In this document: positions 27,734 through 37,114 of the stretch, in pieces | Layout: every line of letters starts with the position of its first letter | How positions within the stretch are numbered: position 1 is the stretch's first letter | Made by a program: the position numbers and the translations under genes | Source: Candidatus Amoebophilus asiaticus 5a2 | GTDB taxonomy: Bacteria; Bacteroidota; Bacteroidia; Cytophagales; Amoebophilaceae | Length of the DNA: 64,000 bases | Assembly (NCBI RefSeq): GCF_000020565.1 | Contig: NC_010830.1 | Location: 1,344,001-1,408,000 of the forward strand | Reading direction: 5' to 3' | The notes under the pieces: generated by a model | Seen by the model: only the letters and a program-made list of their open reading frames with translations | Told to the model about the DNA's origin: nothing | Databases searched by the model: none

Positions 27734-29806
27734 CTAGAACAAGTTCTTAGCCAAATCAAAACCGAATCCCAAAAATGCCCCAACACCTGCGCCTACAGGG
27801 CCTCCTATTCCTCCACCAATTGCAGCACCTGTAGCAGTAGCAGCAAATGGTGCACCTGAGCTCCTTTGTTGGCCCACCTGCTGCGCTCTAAATTGTTTTA
27901 ATAGCTCTTGATTTTCCTGTTGTATTCTCCTAATTCTATCTACGCTTTCTTGTTCTATTCTTCTGATTCTATACTCAGCTTCCTCTCTTTCTCTTCTTCT
28001 TTCAGCTTCTGCTGCCCGTTGTCTTTCTTCTAACTGTTCTTGCAATCTTTTTATCTGCGCATCGTTTTCTTCTTTCTCTTTTTCCTTTTCTTTTCTCCGT
28101 TTTTCTTTAGCTGCCTGACGTATTTTTTTTATCTTAGTTTTAAGTTTCTTCTTTTCTTTCTTCTGCTTCTTTTTGTCCTCTTTCCTTTCTTTTTTGTTTT
28201 CAGCTTCTTCTGTGCGTTGTTTTTCCATCTCTTCTTGCATTTTTTTTATCTGAGCTTCTTGCTCTTCTTTCTCTTGTTTCCTTTTAGCTTTTGCTATCTG
28301 TTGTTTCTCTTCTATTTTTTCTTGTAAGCTTTTTATCTGAGAATCACGTTCTTCTTGCTCATTCTTCCTTTTAGCTTCTGCTTCTTGTTGTTTTTTTTCA
28401 CTTTCTTGTTGTATTTGTCTTATCCTGTTTTCAGTTTCTCTTCTATCTTTTTCTATTCTAGCATCTGCTACCTGCTGTTGCTCTTGCATCTGTGCTTGTA
28501 TTTCTTTCACTTTAGCCTCGTACTCTTCTCCCTGATGTTTCACTTGCGCTTCATGCTCTTCTCTTTCCTTTGTGATACGCACTTCCTGTTCTTCTCTTTC
28601 CTGCTTGTGTTGAGCCTTCAGCTTAGCCATGGCTTTTATATACTTTTCTTCCATCTGTTGGATCTTCTCCTCAAAGTTCCTGATATCTATCTTACCAAGT
28701 TGTATGTTACTGGCGGGCAAGTTATTGATAAGGTCTAACAATTTTCTTCTATTTTCATTCACTTCAAAATATACGTTAGCCTTTGCAGCCATCCGCTCCT
28801 CTCTTGTGAGCATAATGGTTTGAAAGGGCTGTTTGTGTAAGGTTATCAAGTATGGCCCTAATCCTCCTTCTTCAATAATTATGTCAATAGTTTCCTGCAT
28901 AGACTTATTGATAACTAGTCCATATTCAAAGGGAGTCTTGATAGCATCACAAATTATATTGATCGCATTTAAATCAGCTTGTCTTAGCCTACCATCATCT
29001 AACACTATCACAAAGACCATCTTATAATTACCTCCTTTTTTTAGTGCTTGTTCTATTTCAGCAGCCGCTTGTTCTCTCATATTTATATCTTCCAAACCTG
29101 GGGTATCAATATATAATCTATTTTTATACATATGGGTTTGATGATGAGTAGTTAGCCCCTGTCCACGACTTGTGCCTGAAGGAAATTTCGCTTCTTGAAA
29201 AATAGAATTACAGAGTGCGCTCTTGCCAACACCAGGATTACCGCAGAAAATAACCGCCTCATTAGGTCTGCTTTCCTCTTTTTCTTCCTTCTCTTGCGCA
29301 TCTGCTGCTTGCTCTTCCACTATCTCTGCTTGTCCTTCTCCATCATCTTTAGTGTTTCCTCCACCCGCCAACCCTGCTCCCTTGTATATAATTACTTTAA
29401 CTGGTTGCCCTTTTTGAGCTAATTGAAGTTGGATACGGCGCTCTTGTATTTTTTTTTCTAACTGAGGTAAACTTGATAATTGTGCACCCTGCTCAATATA
29501 TACCTGTAATTCTTCATAAGTTTTACTAAATCCTTGAGGTACATTGATTGCAACATCTGCTTTTAGTGTGCTGTCTTCTTCATAAAGCGTAACAGCATGT
29601 CCACCTTGGGCTGTTAATATTTGATTGGCTAAAGGCTGGATATCCGTTCGAAGAATTAACTGTTGTGGATTAGTTTTTATATGCGCTGTTTGCTCTTCTT
29701 GACTAGGAACCGATAAGTTCCCTAAACCATTACAACTTTGTAATAAGAAGCTTATAAGTAAAGCATAAGCTGTATATTGCTGAAATAATGTATAAGTTCT
29801 TTTCAT
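27734..29806 (-). CDS. Lipoprotein with GIMAP-like GTPase, long coiled coil and glycine-zipper tail
   Basis: 690 residues. Signal peptide with lipobox LQSC (Cys25). Residues 45-155 carry the shared N-terminal module (GGHAVTLYEEDSTLKA, VYIEQGAQLSSL). A Glu/Ala-rich linker leads to the GTPase domain (G1 CGNPGVGKSALCNS, G3 DTPGLED, G4-like VINKS). Residues 385-650 are a very charged coiled coil (repeats of EEAEAKRKxE type). The last 40 residues are Gly/Ala-rich (AAIGGGIGGPVGAGVGAF), a glycine zipper that could insert into a membrane. It differs from its neighbour in replacing leucine-rich repeats by this tail. A membrane-tethering GTPase is one hypothesis. Confidence 0.85.
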   Translation of the reverse strand: MKRTYTLFQQYTAYALLISFLLQSCNGLGNLSVPSQEEQTAHIKTNPQQLILRTDIQPLANQILTAQGGHAVTLYEEDSTLKADVAINVPQGFSKTYEELQVYIEQGAQLSSLPQLEKKIQERRIQLQLAQKGQPVKVIIYKGAGLAGGGNTKDDGEGQAEIVEEQAADAQEKEEKEESRPNEAVIFCGNPGVGKSALCNSIFQEAKFPSGTSRGQGLTTHHQTHMYKNRLYIDTPGLEDINMREQAAAEIEQALKKGGNYKMVFVIVLDDGRLRQADLNAINIICDAIKTPFEYGLVINKSMQETIDIIIEEGGLGPYLITLHKQPFQTIMLTREERMAAKANVYFEVNENRRKLLDLINNLPASNIQLGKIDIRNFEEKIQQMEEKYIKAMAKLKAQHKQEREEQEVRITKEREEHEAQVKHQGEEYEAKVKEIQAQMQEQQQVADARIEKDRRETENRIRQIQQESEKKQQEAEAKRKNEQEERDSQIKSLQEKIEEKQQIAKAKRKQEKEEQEAQIKKMQEEMEKQRTEEAENKKERKEDKKKQKKEKKKLKTKIKKIRQAAKEKRRKEKEKEKEENDAQIKRLQEQLEERQRAAEAERRREREEAEYRIRRIEQESVDRIRRIQQENQELLKQFRAQQVGQQRSSGAPFAATATGAAIGGGIGGPVGAGVGAFLGFGFDLAKNLF
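28471..29278. repeat. 808-bp near-identical block, copy 2
   Basis: Second copy of the block at 25631-26438, in the same orientation inside the paralogous GTPase gene. The near absence of differences while flanks diverge completely indicates recent duplication or gene conversion. Confidence 0.9.
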
Positions 29807-30050
29807 AGCTATAGAATTTATAAAAACAAAACTTAAACTGGTTACATGTTAGCCTGGTATGATTTTATATGCAAGCATAAGCATAAATTATTTATAACTT
29901 TTTTATATTTTATGCTAACTAAAAAGTAATACTAACAGTATTGATTAAAAGAACAAGAAAGAAAGAAGAATGGCGGGCCATGAGATTCAGTCACAAATAA
30001 TAGGAGCTCTAAGCTATACGCGAATACATAAAATCTAGGAACCAATTTTA

Positions 30051-30975
30051 TGTTTAGCCCCTTAGTGAAGTATTAATATTTTAGTAAAAAAGCTGAGGAT
30101 TTTTCTCCCATTGATCCCATATCAATTACCAAGGAGTTTTACCCCTCAATACCTTGACCTTGAGCCTACGAGCAAAATTATAAGCTAACAAGAAGTCATT
30201 TAAATGGTGCTCTAATTGCTAATGGCTGCTATAATAATAGCTTTGTACAGTGGCTCCTATTCCTGCGCTCTACCTGTTCATTAGTCCATAGGTCGGCCAC
30301 TTGAGTCCTTCTGTGTTCAATCCCTTCTTGCTGGCAAGTATGATCAAACATATGCTCGAGCGCTAATTCTCCTTCTTTTCTATTAGTAAATTGTACTCCA
30401 TTATCAGTAAGTATCTTATGGATCTTATAGGGAACAAAACCTATCAAGTCTTCTAAAAAGCCTACTGCTGTTCACTTGCAAGCAAATGCATATAGCCTAA
30501 CATAGCAAGACTTACTAGTCCTATCTATTGCTACCAACAAATAGAGTTTACCTTGTGCTGTTTGTACTTCTGCTATATCTATATGAAAATAACGGGTGGG
30601 ATAAACTTTAAACTGATTCTTAACTGCTTTCTCCTTAGCCTGGCCTTTCTCTAGCTTAGTGTAGCCATGACGCTGAGAACAGCGATGCAAAGTAGAACGT
30701 GATAACTGAGGAATAGTTTCTTGTAAAGTATATAGACAATCATCCAAGTGCAGTTGTGTAAGCTTTCTAAAAACAATAACAACTTGTTTTTCTTGCTGGG
30801 TTAACACCTTAGAGCGCCTTACTTTAGGCCCCATAGGTGCATCCTGGCAAGAAGCTCTCTGCTTCCATTTAGCTATTGTTTTACAGTTAACTCTAAAACG
30901 CCTAGCAAGGGTTGCTAGACTCTCTTTAGATAACTGGCAGAGAAGCAAACTAGCTACAATGCCATAGACACACAA
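30051..30975 (-). pseudogene. IS481-family transposase remnant
   Basis: Second copy of the IS481 element, starting at TGTTTAGCCCC (30051). Two fragments remain: 30472-30975 (HTH region TLARRFRVNCKTIAKWKQR, first Asp in FHIDIAEVQT) and 30229-30447 (ILTDNGVQFTNR, then degraded NEQVERRNR). A stop plus frame changes break the catalytic core, and the C-terminal part before 30229 is also out of frame. No right terminal repeat or target duplication was found. Confidence 0.85.
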
Positions 30976-31082
30976 ATTTTATATAAGAAGTTTAGCTCCC
31001 AGAAGCTATCATATTGAAGTACGCAGTACTTTTGTAATGTTCATGATTTGCTACCTATACATAGCAGACGAAAAAACATACT

Positions 31083-31643
31083 ATGCAGATAACAAAAACG
31101 CCAACTTTAGGCTTAACAATTATTGGGCCAGAATTAAAAACTGACCAGCGTGGTTATTTTATGGAATGTTATCATCAAGAAAAATTAACTCAGCTAGGTA
31201 TACACAACCAATTTGTACAAGAAAACCAGTCCTTTTCTAAAAAAGGAACCATTAGAGGTTTACATTATCAGCTTAATCCGTATGCGCAAGCAAAGCTTAT
31301 TCGTGTAATAGACGGAGCAATATGGGATATAATCGTAGACCTCCGACAAGGAAGTACTACCTTTGGCCAGTGGGAGGGCATTATGCTTTCGGCTGAAAAT
31401 AATAAACAGCTACTGATACCGCGTGGTTATGCCCATGGATTTGCGGTCATGAGCCAGGAAGCGACCATTATTTATAAATGTGACAATTTTTACCATCCAG
31501 AAGCAGAAGCGGGCATTCACTGGCTAGATCCTGAGTTAGCAATAGACTGGAAAATAAATGCCCCTCCTCTACTCTCTGCCAGAGATCAACAATTACCATG
31601 TTTAGAAAAAGCGATTATTAACTTTGATTATCAATCGTTATGA
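31083..31643 (+). CDS. rfbC: dTDP-4-dehydrorhamnose 3,5-epimerase
   Basis: 186 residues, typical length. Cytoplasmic cupin-fold enzyme that epimerises C3 and C5 of dTDP-4-keto-6-deoxyglucose in dTDP-L-rhamnose synthesis. Family segments: DQRGYFMECYHQEKL, FVQENQSFSKKGTIRGLHYQ (His active-site region) and IPRGYAHGFAVMS. Its last codons overlap the rfbD start by four bases (ATGA), so it begins a tightly coupled rfbC-rfbD-rfbB operon. Confidence 0.96.
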   Translation: MQITKTPTLGLTIIGPELKTDQRGYFMECYHQEKLTQLGIHNQFVQENQSFSKKGTIRGLHYQLNPYAQAKLIRVIDGAIWDIIVDLRQGSTTFGQWEGIMLSAENNKQLLIPRGYAHGFAVMSQEATIIYKCDNFYHPEAEAGIHWLDPELAIDWKINAPPLLSARDQQLPCLEKAIINFDYQSL

Positions 31644-32512
31644 TTAAAGTACTAATTACAGGTGGGCAAGGCCAGCTTGCACAGGCACTTGCACATACAC
31701 AACCTAAACACCAGTATCTATTCGCTACCTACCAATCCAAGCAAGCATTAGATATTACTCATATACAACAAGTAAAAAGATACTTGCAAAATAACCCTAT
31801 CAATTATCTAATCAACTGCGCAGCCTATACGCAGGTAGATCATGCAGAAACTGACCAAAAGCGTGCTTATACTATCAATGCAATAGCACCGGGTTATCTA
31901 GCTAACTTAGCACAAGAATTTAATTTTACCCTGTTGCATATTTCAACAGACTACGTATTCGAAGGTTTATTAGCAAAGCCATTAATAGAAGGCATGACAA
32001 CCAACCCTGTTAATTACTATGGAAAAACTAAATTAGCTGGAGAACAAAATATATTGCCATACAACATCCCAGCCTACATCATAAGAACGTCTTGGCTTTT
32101 CGATGTACTAGGGGATAATTTTCTTACTAGACTGTTGAAAAGATCACAACAAGAAAAGCATATAGGTATGGTGTATGATCAGGTTAGTAGTCCTACATAT
32201 ATACAAGATTTAGCCACAACCCTATGGAAAATTATATTACAAATCCATGAAAACCCTAGCTTATACCAACCAGGCATATACCATTATGCTAACGAGGGGG
32301 TAACTAGTAGATATGATTTAGCTTGGACTATTCATAAAATAGGAAACCTAAACTGTAATATCATACCCAAGCATTCGAGTGATTTTCCAGGCTTTGCCAA
32401 TAGGCCTTCTTATAGCGTTTTAGATAAAGAAAAAATAAAAAGTACTTTTGGACTGACAATTCCACATTGGCAAGAAAGTTTAGCTTATTGCTTACATAAT
32501 TATAGACAATAA
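31640..32512 (+). CDS. rfbD: dTDP-4-dehydrorhamnose reductase
   Basis: 290 residues. Short-chain dehydrogenase-type enzyme that reduces dTDP-4-keto-rhamnose to dTDP-L-rhamnose with NAD(P)H. N-terminal GGQGQLAQAL nucleotide-binding loop, NCAAYTQVDHAE, STDYVFEG and the catalytic Y-x3-K as YYGKTKLAGE are visible. It overlaps rfbC and is followed after five bases by rfbB. Confidence 0.96.
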   Translation: MIKVLITGGQGQLAQALAHTQPKHQYLFATYQSKQALDITHIQQVKRYLQNNPINYLINCAAYTQVDHAETDQKRAYTINAIAPGYLANLAQEFNFTLLHISTDYVFEGLLAKPLIEGMTTNPVNYYGKTKLAGEQNILPYNIPAYIIRTSWLFDVLGDNFLTRLLKRSQQEKHIGMVYDQVSSPTYIQDLATTLWKIILQIHENPSLYQPGIYHYANEGVTSRYDLAWTIHKIGNLNCNIIPKHSSDFPGFANRPSYSVLDKEKIKSTFGLTIPHWQESLAYCLHNYRQ

Positions 32513-32517
32513 ACTAT

Positions 32518-33531
32518 ATGAAAAATATATTAGTAACTGGCGGAGCAGGTTTTATAGGTGCTAATTTTATACCCTATTTTTTAAACAAGTACCCAGAATA
32601 TGAAATAGTTAATCTAGATAAGCTTACGTATGCTGGCAACTTGAATAATTTAACAGAAGTGCATTCAAATCCCCGTTACCACTTCGTGCAAGGTGATATT
32701 ACCAACAGAGAGTTAGTATCATCTTTGTTTAGGCAATTTGACTTTCAAGGAATTATTCACTTAGCAGCAGAGTCACATGTAGACCGTTCTATTCAAGATC
32801 CTACCTTATTTATTAAAACCAATATAGAAGGAACGTTTGTTCTGTTAGAGGCAGCCCGTCTGCATTGGATGCAAAAACCTGGGGAATATAAACAAGATTA
32901 CATAGAAAGTCGCTTTTTACACGTATCTACAGATGAGGTATATGGTAGCTTAGGGCCTGCTGGTTTTTTTACAGAAGAAACCCCGTATGCACCTAACAAT
33001 CCTTATAGTGCTACCAAAGCAGGCAGCGACCTGCTAGTGCGTAGCTATGTACATACTTATGGGTTTAATGCCATAACTACCCATGCTTCCAACAATTATG
33101 GTCCCAAACAATACCCCGAGAAACTTATTCCTATTATTATTCAACGTGCGCTAGCACAACAACCTATTCCTATACATGGCAAAGGAAATGCTGTTAGAGA
33201 TTGGATTTATGTACTAGATCATTGTAAAGGTATTGATTTAACCTTTCATTATGGACAAATCGGAGAGCATTACAATTTTGGAGGTAACCATGAGCAAAAC
33301 AACCTACAAATAGCTTATCAGGTATGTGCTTTGCTAGATAAACTAGCACCACTGTCCAATAGAAGTTCTTATCAATCACTCATTACTTTTGTAACAGATA
33401 GGCCAGGCAATGATCAACGGTATGCGTTAGCCACCCAAAAAGCTGAAAAAACTTTAGGCTGGAAAGCAGAAGAACCTTTTGAGACAGGATTGCAAAAAAC
33501 TGTACAATGGTACTTAAAAAATAAATTATAA
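32518..33531 (+). CDS. rfbB: dTDP-glucose 4,6-dehydratase
   Basis: 337 residues. Extended SDR enzyme converting dTDP-glucose to dTDP-4-keto-6-deoxyglucose with bound NAD+. Motifs: TGGAGFIGANF (Rossmann loop), HLAAESHVDRSI, STDEVYGSL (Thr-Asp-Glu active site), YSATKAGSD (Tyr-x3-Lys) and VRDWIYVLDHC. It is the last gene of the rfbCDB set. The thymidylyltransferase rfbA that makes the dTDP-glucose substrate is not in this window. Confidence 0.97.
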   Translation: MKNILVTGGAGFIGANFIPYFLNKYPEYEIVNLDKLTYAGNLNNLTEVHSNPRYHFVQGDITNRELVSSLFRQFDFQGIIHLAAESHVDRSIQDPTLFIKTNIEGTFVLLEAARLHWMQKPGEYKQDYIESRFLHVSTDEVYGSLGPAGFFTEETPYAPNNPYSATKAGSDLLVRSYVHTYGFNAITTHASNNYGPKQYPEKLIPIIIQRALAQQPIPIHGKGNAVRDWIYVLDHCKGIDLTFHYGQIGEHYNFGGNHEQNNLQIAYQVCALLDKLAPLSNRSSYQSLITFVTDRPGNDQRYALATQKAEKTLGWKAEEPFETGLQKTVQWYLKNKL

Positions 33532-33643
33532 ATACTTTAATACCTGACAAAGAAATAGTATATTTATTATACAGATAAAAGCTAATTTTTACATACTTAT
33601 ATATTATAAACAAGTAAAAAATAACTGACATAGGTTAAATTTC

Positions 33644-34630
33644 ATGTATTTAATCATTAAAAAATTTCCTCAAAGCCTTCAAGATGCCATTAGCCTAGTC
33701 AAAAAAACGAAGCTTAGCCACATTAAAAATCCTATCCATAACATTATTATTACTGGTATGGGTAGTTCAGGAATAGCAGGAAGCCTAGTAAAAAACTGGG
33801 TTAAGGATAAATTATCTGTTCCATTAACGATCAATCATGACTATACCTTACCCGCTTATGTTAACGAGCATACATTGCTGATTGTTGTATCTTATTCAGG
33901 AAATACGCAAGAGACATTAGAAGCTTTTCAAACAGGGCTTAAAAAGAAAGCTTCTATGATTGTTATTACTTCAGGCGGAGAACTCCAACGGATGGCTCAA
34001 GAGCATGCTATTGATGTCCTTCCATTACCAAAATTTCTTCCTCCAAGGGCTTCACTAGATCATGCAATCGTACATCTTTTATTTATATTATATTTTCATC
34101 ATCTTATCAGCTGGGAGTTTGTTTCAGAAATACAATCAGCTATCCAAATTATAAGTGACAAACAAGCTTCTATACAGACAGAAGCTGAGCAAGTGGCAAA
34201 AAAAATTAAGGGTTATTTACCAGTTATCTATACAACAACTCCATATGAGTCAGTAGCTATTCGTTTTAGGCAACAGCTCAATGAAAATAGCAAACAGCTG
34301 TGTTGGCATCATATTTTTCCAGAAATAAACCATAATGAAATTGTAGGGTGGGAAACAAACTATCAAAACTTGGCTGTCATTATGTTCAATAGCTATACGG
34401 AAGATGAAAGACTAGAACTTCAACAGAAGATTGCACAAGATATTATAAAAAAGCATACCAATAACTTCACAATACTATGTGCACAAGGACAAACTGAATT
34501 GATACGCTCGTTATATCTTATTCATTTAAGTGATTGGATTTCGTTTTACCTAGCACAAACAACAGGAGTTGATCCGGTGGAAGTAAAATCTATTGACCAA
34601 ATAAAATCAGCTTTATATGCAAACAAGTAA
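33644..34630 (+). CDS. Bifunctional phosphoglucose/phosphomannose isomerase family protein
   Basis: 328 residues, matching the length of the archaeal-type bifunctional PGI/PMI family. Two SIS domains: GMGSSGIAGSLV near residue 38 and SYSGNTQETLEAF near residue 87, followed by the family block PPRASLDHAI near residue 127. The C-terminal conserved HNEIVGWE region (near residue 230) carries the Glu/His active-site signature. It interconverts fructose-6-phosphate with glucose- and mannose-6-phosphate in the cytoplasm. It follows the rhamnose genes and could supply hexose phosphate for nucleotide sugars. Confidence 0.88.
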   Translation: MYLIIKKFPQSLQDAISLVKKTKLSHIKNPIHNIIITGMGSSGIAGSLVKNWVKDKLSVPLTINHDYTLPAYVNEHTLLIVVSYSGNTQETLEAFQTGLKKKASMIVITSGGELQRMAQEHAIDVLPLPKFLPPRASLDHAIVHLLFILYFHHLISWEFVSEIQSAIQIISDKQASIQTEAEQVAKKIKGYLPVIYTTTPYESVAIRFRQQLNENSKQLCWHHIFPEINHNEIVGWETNYQNLAVIMFNSYTEDERLELQQKIAQDIIKKHTNNFTILCAQGQTELIRSLYLIHLSDWISFYLAQTTGVDPVEVKSIDQIKSALYANK

Positions 34631-34884
34631 GTATTTAACGCTTACCTCTATTCTAAACCGTGCTGTTAGTGTTAAAGCATTGATAAAAAGTAATATGCTT
34701 ACTTGGAAATGCTTATCCAAAAATAAAGGAGCATCGTATGTGACACTAGCATAACTCTCTATTACTCTTATAGTTCGTTTTTATTAATTGGCGCGATAGA
34801 AAGCCATTTTTCTATTGATGCCATAAATAACTTTTTATATATTTGCGACAATAACTCAATAAAAAAATCTCAAAAATAATTTCC

Positions 34885-35961
34885 ATGATAGCGCCCTTAT
34901 GTTCTAAACCTCTCTTCTCTTACCATAATATTGTTTTTATAATGCTATTGTTGCTAATAAGCAGCTGTAATAACTGTAACAATGGAGCAAAACCAAACAC
35001 TAATCCTCCGAAACCTATAGAACAAGAAGATCCTGTTATCAATAAAGGCATAGGAAATCTTGGCAATACCTGCTACATGAATTCAGTATTACAAATTCTT
35101 GCTTCCTTTTACTCAAATGCTTTCGATAAAACAAAGGGACCTCTTGGTAAAACGAGTAGGAGCCTTATAAAGGCTATACGAGGAAATGAAAAAGTAGATA
35201 ATCAAGAAATTGCAGCAAGGGCCGAGTTATTTTTTAAAGCACTTAAAGAAAATGAAGAAGAAGATGAGCATAAAGAAAATATAGGTGGTATTGGCTGGAA
35301 ACCTAATATTGGTGCGCAAGAAGATGCAAGTGAATTGCTACAAGGAATTTTTGATTGGTTAAAATTACCTAAAGCAAAAACTATTGGCACACTTATTCAT
35401 CCAACAACAGGTAATGAGCGTTCTTCCGGCAAGGATCCATGGTCCATGCTAAATGTAGAAATGCCACAGCAAAGCAATTTAACAACCATGCAGAATTTTG
35501 TCAATAATTACTTAAATAGTACAGGGACGAGAGAAGTAAAATGGTCGGAGAATGACAGCATTAACGTAGACGCACGTTATGTTCCATCCTTAAAAGATTT
35601 AGATAAACTGTATGGGAAGATGTTGGTTATTAACCTAAAAAGGTTTGGAAACCTTATACCCGGAATAGTAACCCCTCCAAAAATTAAGCAAGAAGTAGAA
35701 AAACCATTTAGCTTAACAGTAAGACACGATCAAATTGATGGTTTATCAAATAACCTTTATTACGAACTAGTAGGCTTTATTAACCATATAGGAGAAGGTC
35801 TACGAAGGGGACATTATATAGCTTACACAAAAGTGGGTAAACAGTGGATTGAATATGATGATAGTACGGTTTCTCCAAGATCTGAAACAGATGCTGAAAC
35901 GGCTGCTAAAAACGCATATATCTTCTTTTATAAGCCAACTAGTCCAAGAAGATCAGAATAA
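34885..35961 (+). CDS. Lipoprotein ubiquitin-specific protease (C19/USP family)
   Basis: 358 residues. Signal peptide with lipobox LISSC (Cys28). The catalytic domain is the eukaryotic-type USP: Cys box IGNLGNTCYMNSVLQIL with nucleophile Cys63, central block MLVINLKRFGN near residue 250, His box RRGHYIAYTKVGKQWIEYDD with His310 and the following Asp325/326, and the terminal YIFFYKP. The triad is complete, so deubiquitinase activity is likely. Ubiquitin does not exist in bacteria, so the target must be in the amoeba host. USP-type proteins are known from amoeba symbionts of this lineage. The lipoprotein signal argues for envelope export first. Horizontal origin from a eukaryote is inferred. 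Confidence 0.92.
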   Translation: MIAPLCSKPLFSYHNIVFIMLLLLISSCNNCNNGAKPNTNPPKPIEQEDPVINKGIGNLGNTCYMNSVLQILASFYSNAFDKTKGPLGKTSRSLIKAIRGNEKVDNQEIAARAELFFKALKENEEEDEHKENIGGIGWKPNIGAQEDASELLQGIFDWLKLPKAKTIGTLIHPTTGNERSSGKDPWSMLNVEMPQQSNLTTMQNFVNNYLNSTGTREVKWSENDSINVDARYVPSLKDLDKLYGKMLVINLKRFGNLIPGIVTPPKIKQEVEKPFSLTVRHDQIDGLSNNLYYELVGFINHIGEGLRRGHYIAYTKVGKQWIEYDDSTVSPRSETDAETAAKNAYIFFYKPTSPRRSE

Positions 35962-36537
35962 TTAAGAAGCTTTGTATAACTATCATTTATTATGTGGAAT
36001 ATATATTTAAAAATGGTATTTATACCTAAGCTGTTGTGGCTCGACTACTAATTCTCTAACACTAGATGGATGGTTTTGCTCAGATAAAGCTCTATTAATG
36101 AAACTAATATATAAGAATCAGTAGAATTTAAATCCAACTGTTCTCTGAGTTGATGATTATCCTCTCTGTGCTTACTGATGGTTGTCTGTAAACAAACAAA
36201 ATAGTTTCCTTTACTCTTACAATATGCTCTTTCTTTAAGCAATTTATTTCCTGCTGAAAACTATTGATTGCTTAAAATTCTTCATGCAGATGTATAAGAA
36301 ATACACTATGTTAATTTATTTCCTTCAAGCTAATCTTCTTATTTATCTGTAATATTTACTTTTATTCTCTTTTAAAACCTAAACCACCTCGACTTTTCTT
36401 ATATACGATTTTATTTACAACTCACAAACCACATTTTCTTACTTACTCTCTTGTAAATAGCCAATTTATTTAGTTATTTATATAGAGAACCTAAAGTTCT
36501 ATTATCTCCAAAATTTTATTTAAATACCCAGCAACAT
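35962..36537. other. Intergenic region without confident gene
   Basis: 576 bases of AT-rich sequence. A 64-codon frame on the - strand (36048-36242) has weak resemblance to the N-terminus of IS66 transposases but is too short and unsupported to call. No RNA gene or clear hairpin recognised. Confidence 0.4.
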
Positions 36538-37047
36538 ATGTTTATAAAGAGAATACATTATAGTATAGTAATGTTTTTGTTTTCTTTTTTAGGCTGTGGA
36601 GAATCTGTACCTCCTATGCCTTCTGCAGAAACTTATAGAATTAATAACAATCAGACACAACCTCCACAGTTAAGCCAAGAGTGGGAAGATAAACTTAAGT
36701 TAGTAGATGGTGAGCCTGGCTTAGGCGACTTTAGAGCTAATTTAATAGAACTTACAGAAGAGAGTAGAGCAGTGATATTGTCTATGTTGAATAATATGGG
36801 TAATAGAAACCATGAAATACGTTTTCTGCAAGACTTTATAAGTTTTAATAGAAGACAGCAAAGCCACTTAATCAATATATTTCTTCATCTAGAAAATCAA
36901 AATAAGCCCTTATTAGAAAAAGCGATTAGGTGTTATACTTGTACGAATATATTTGAAAAATATAAATTAAGTAAAATGTTCGACTCTTTGGAACACAATT
37001 GTCAAGATTTAATCATGGAGTTTGTAAATAAGTTACAAGAAGAGTAA
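36538..37047 (+). CDS. Hypothetical lipoprotein
   Basis: 169 residues with a signal peptide and lipobox FLGC (Cys20). The mature part is mostly helical, with no recognised family; it contains a CYTC pair near residue 130. It precedes gapA by 67 bases on the same strand. Small lipoproteins of this type are numerous in this window; the function is unknown. Confidence 0.7.
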   Translation: MFIKRIHYSIVMFLFSFLGCGESVPPMPSAETYRINNNQTQPPQLSQEWEDKLKLVDGEPGLGDFRANLIELTEESRAVILSMLNNMGNRNHEIRFLQDFISFNRRQQSHLINIFLHLENQNKPLLEKAIRCYTCTNIFEKYKLSKMFDSLEHNCQDLIMEFVNKLQEE

Positions 37048-37114
37048 TATCCCTATTCAATTAGAATCAAAAATTGTAAATTTGCTCTAAAAATTTAAGT
37101 ACACACTAACTAAC

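Noticed and set aside
34775-34845. Imperfect hairpin before the ubiquitin-specific protease gene
   Set aside because: The stem has several mismatches in the middle and no T-tract, so it is not a convincing terminator or regulatory element.
36048-36242. 64-codon - strand frame with HREDNHQLREQLDLNS, like the N-terminus of IS66 transposases
   Set aside because: The resemblance is short and does not continue into the rest of IS66; no inverted repeats. Kept only as a note on the intergenic region.
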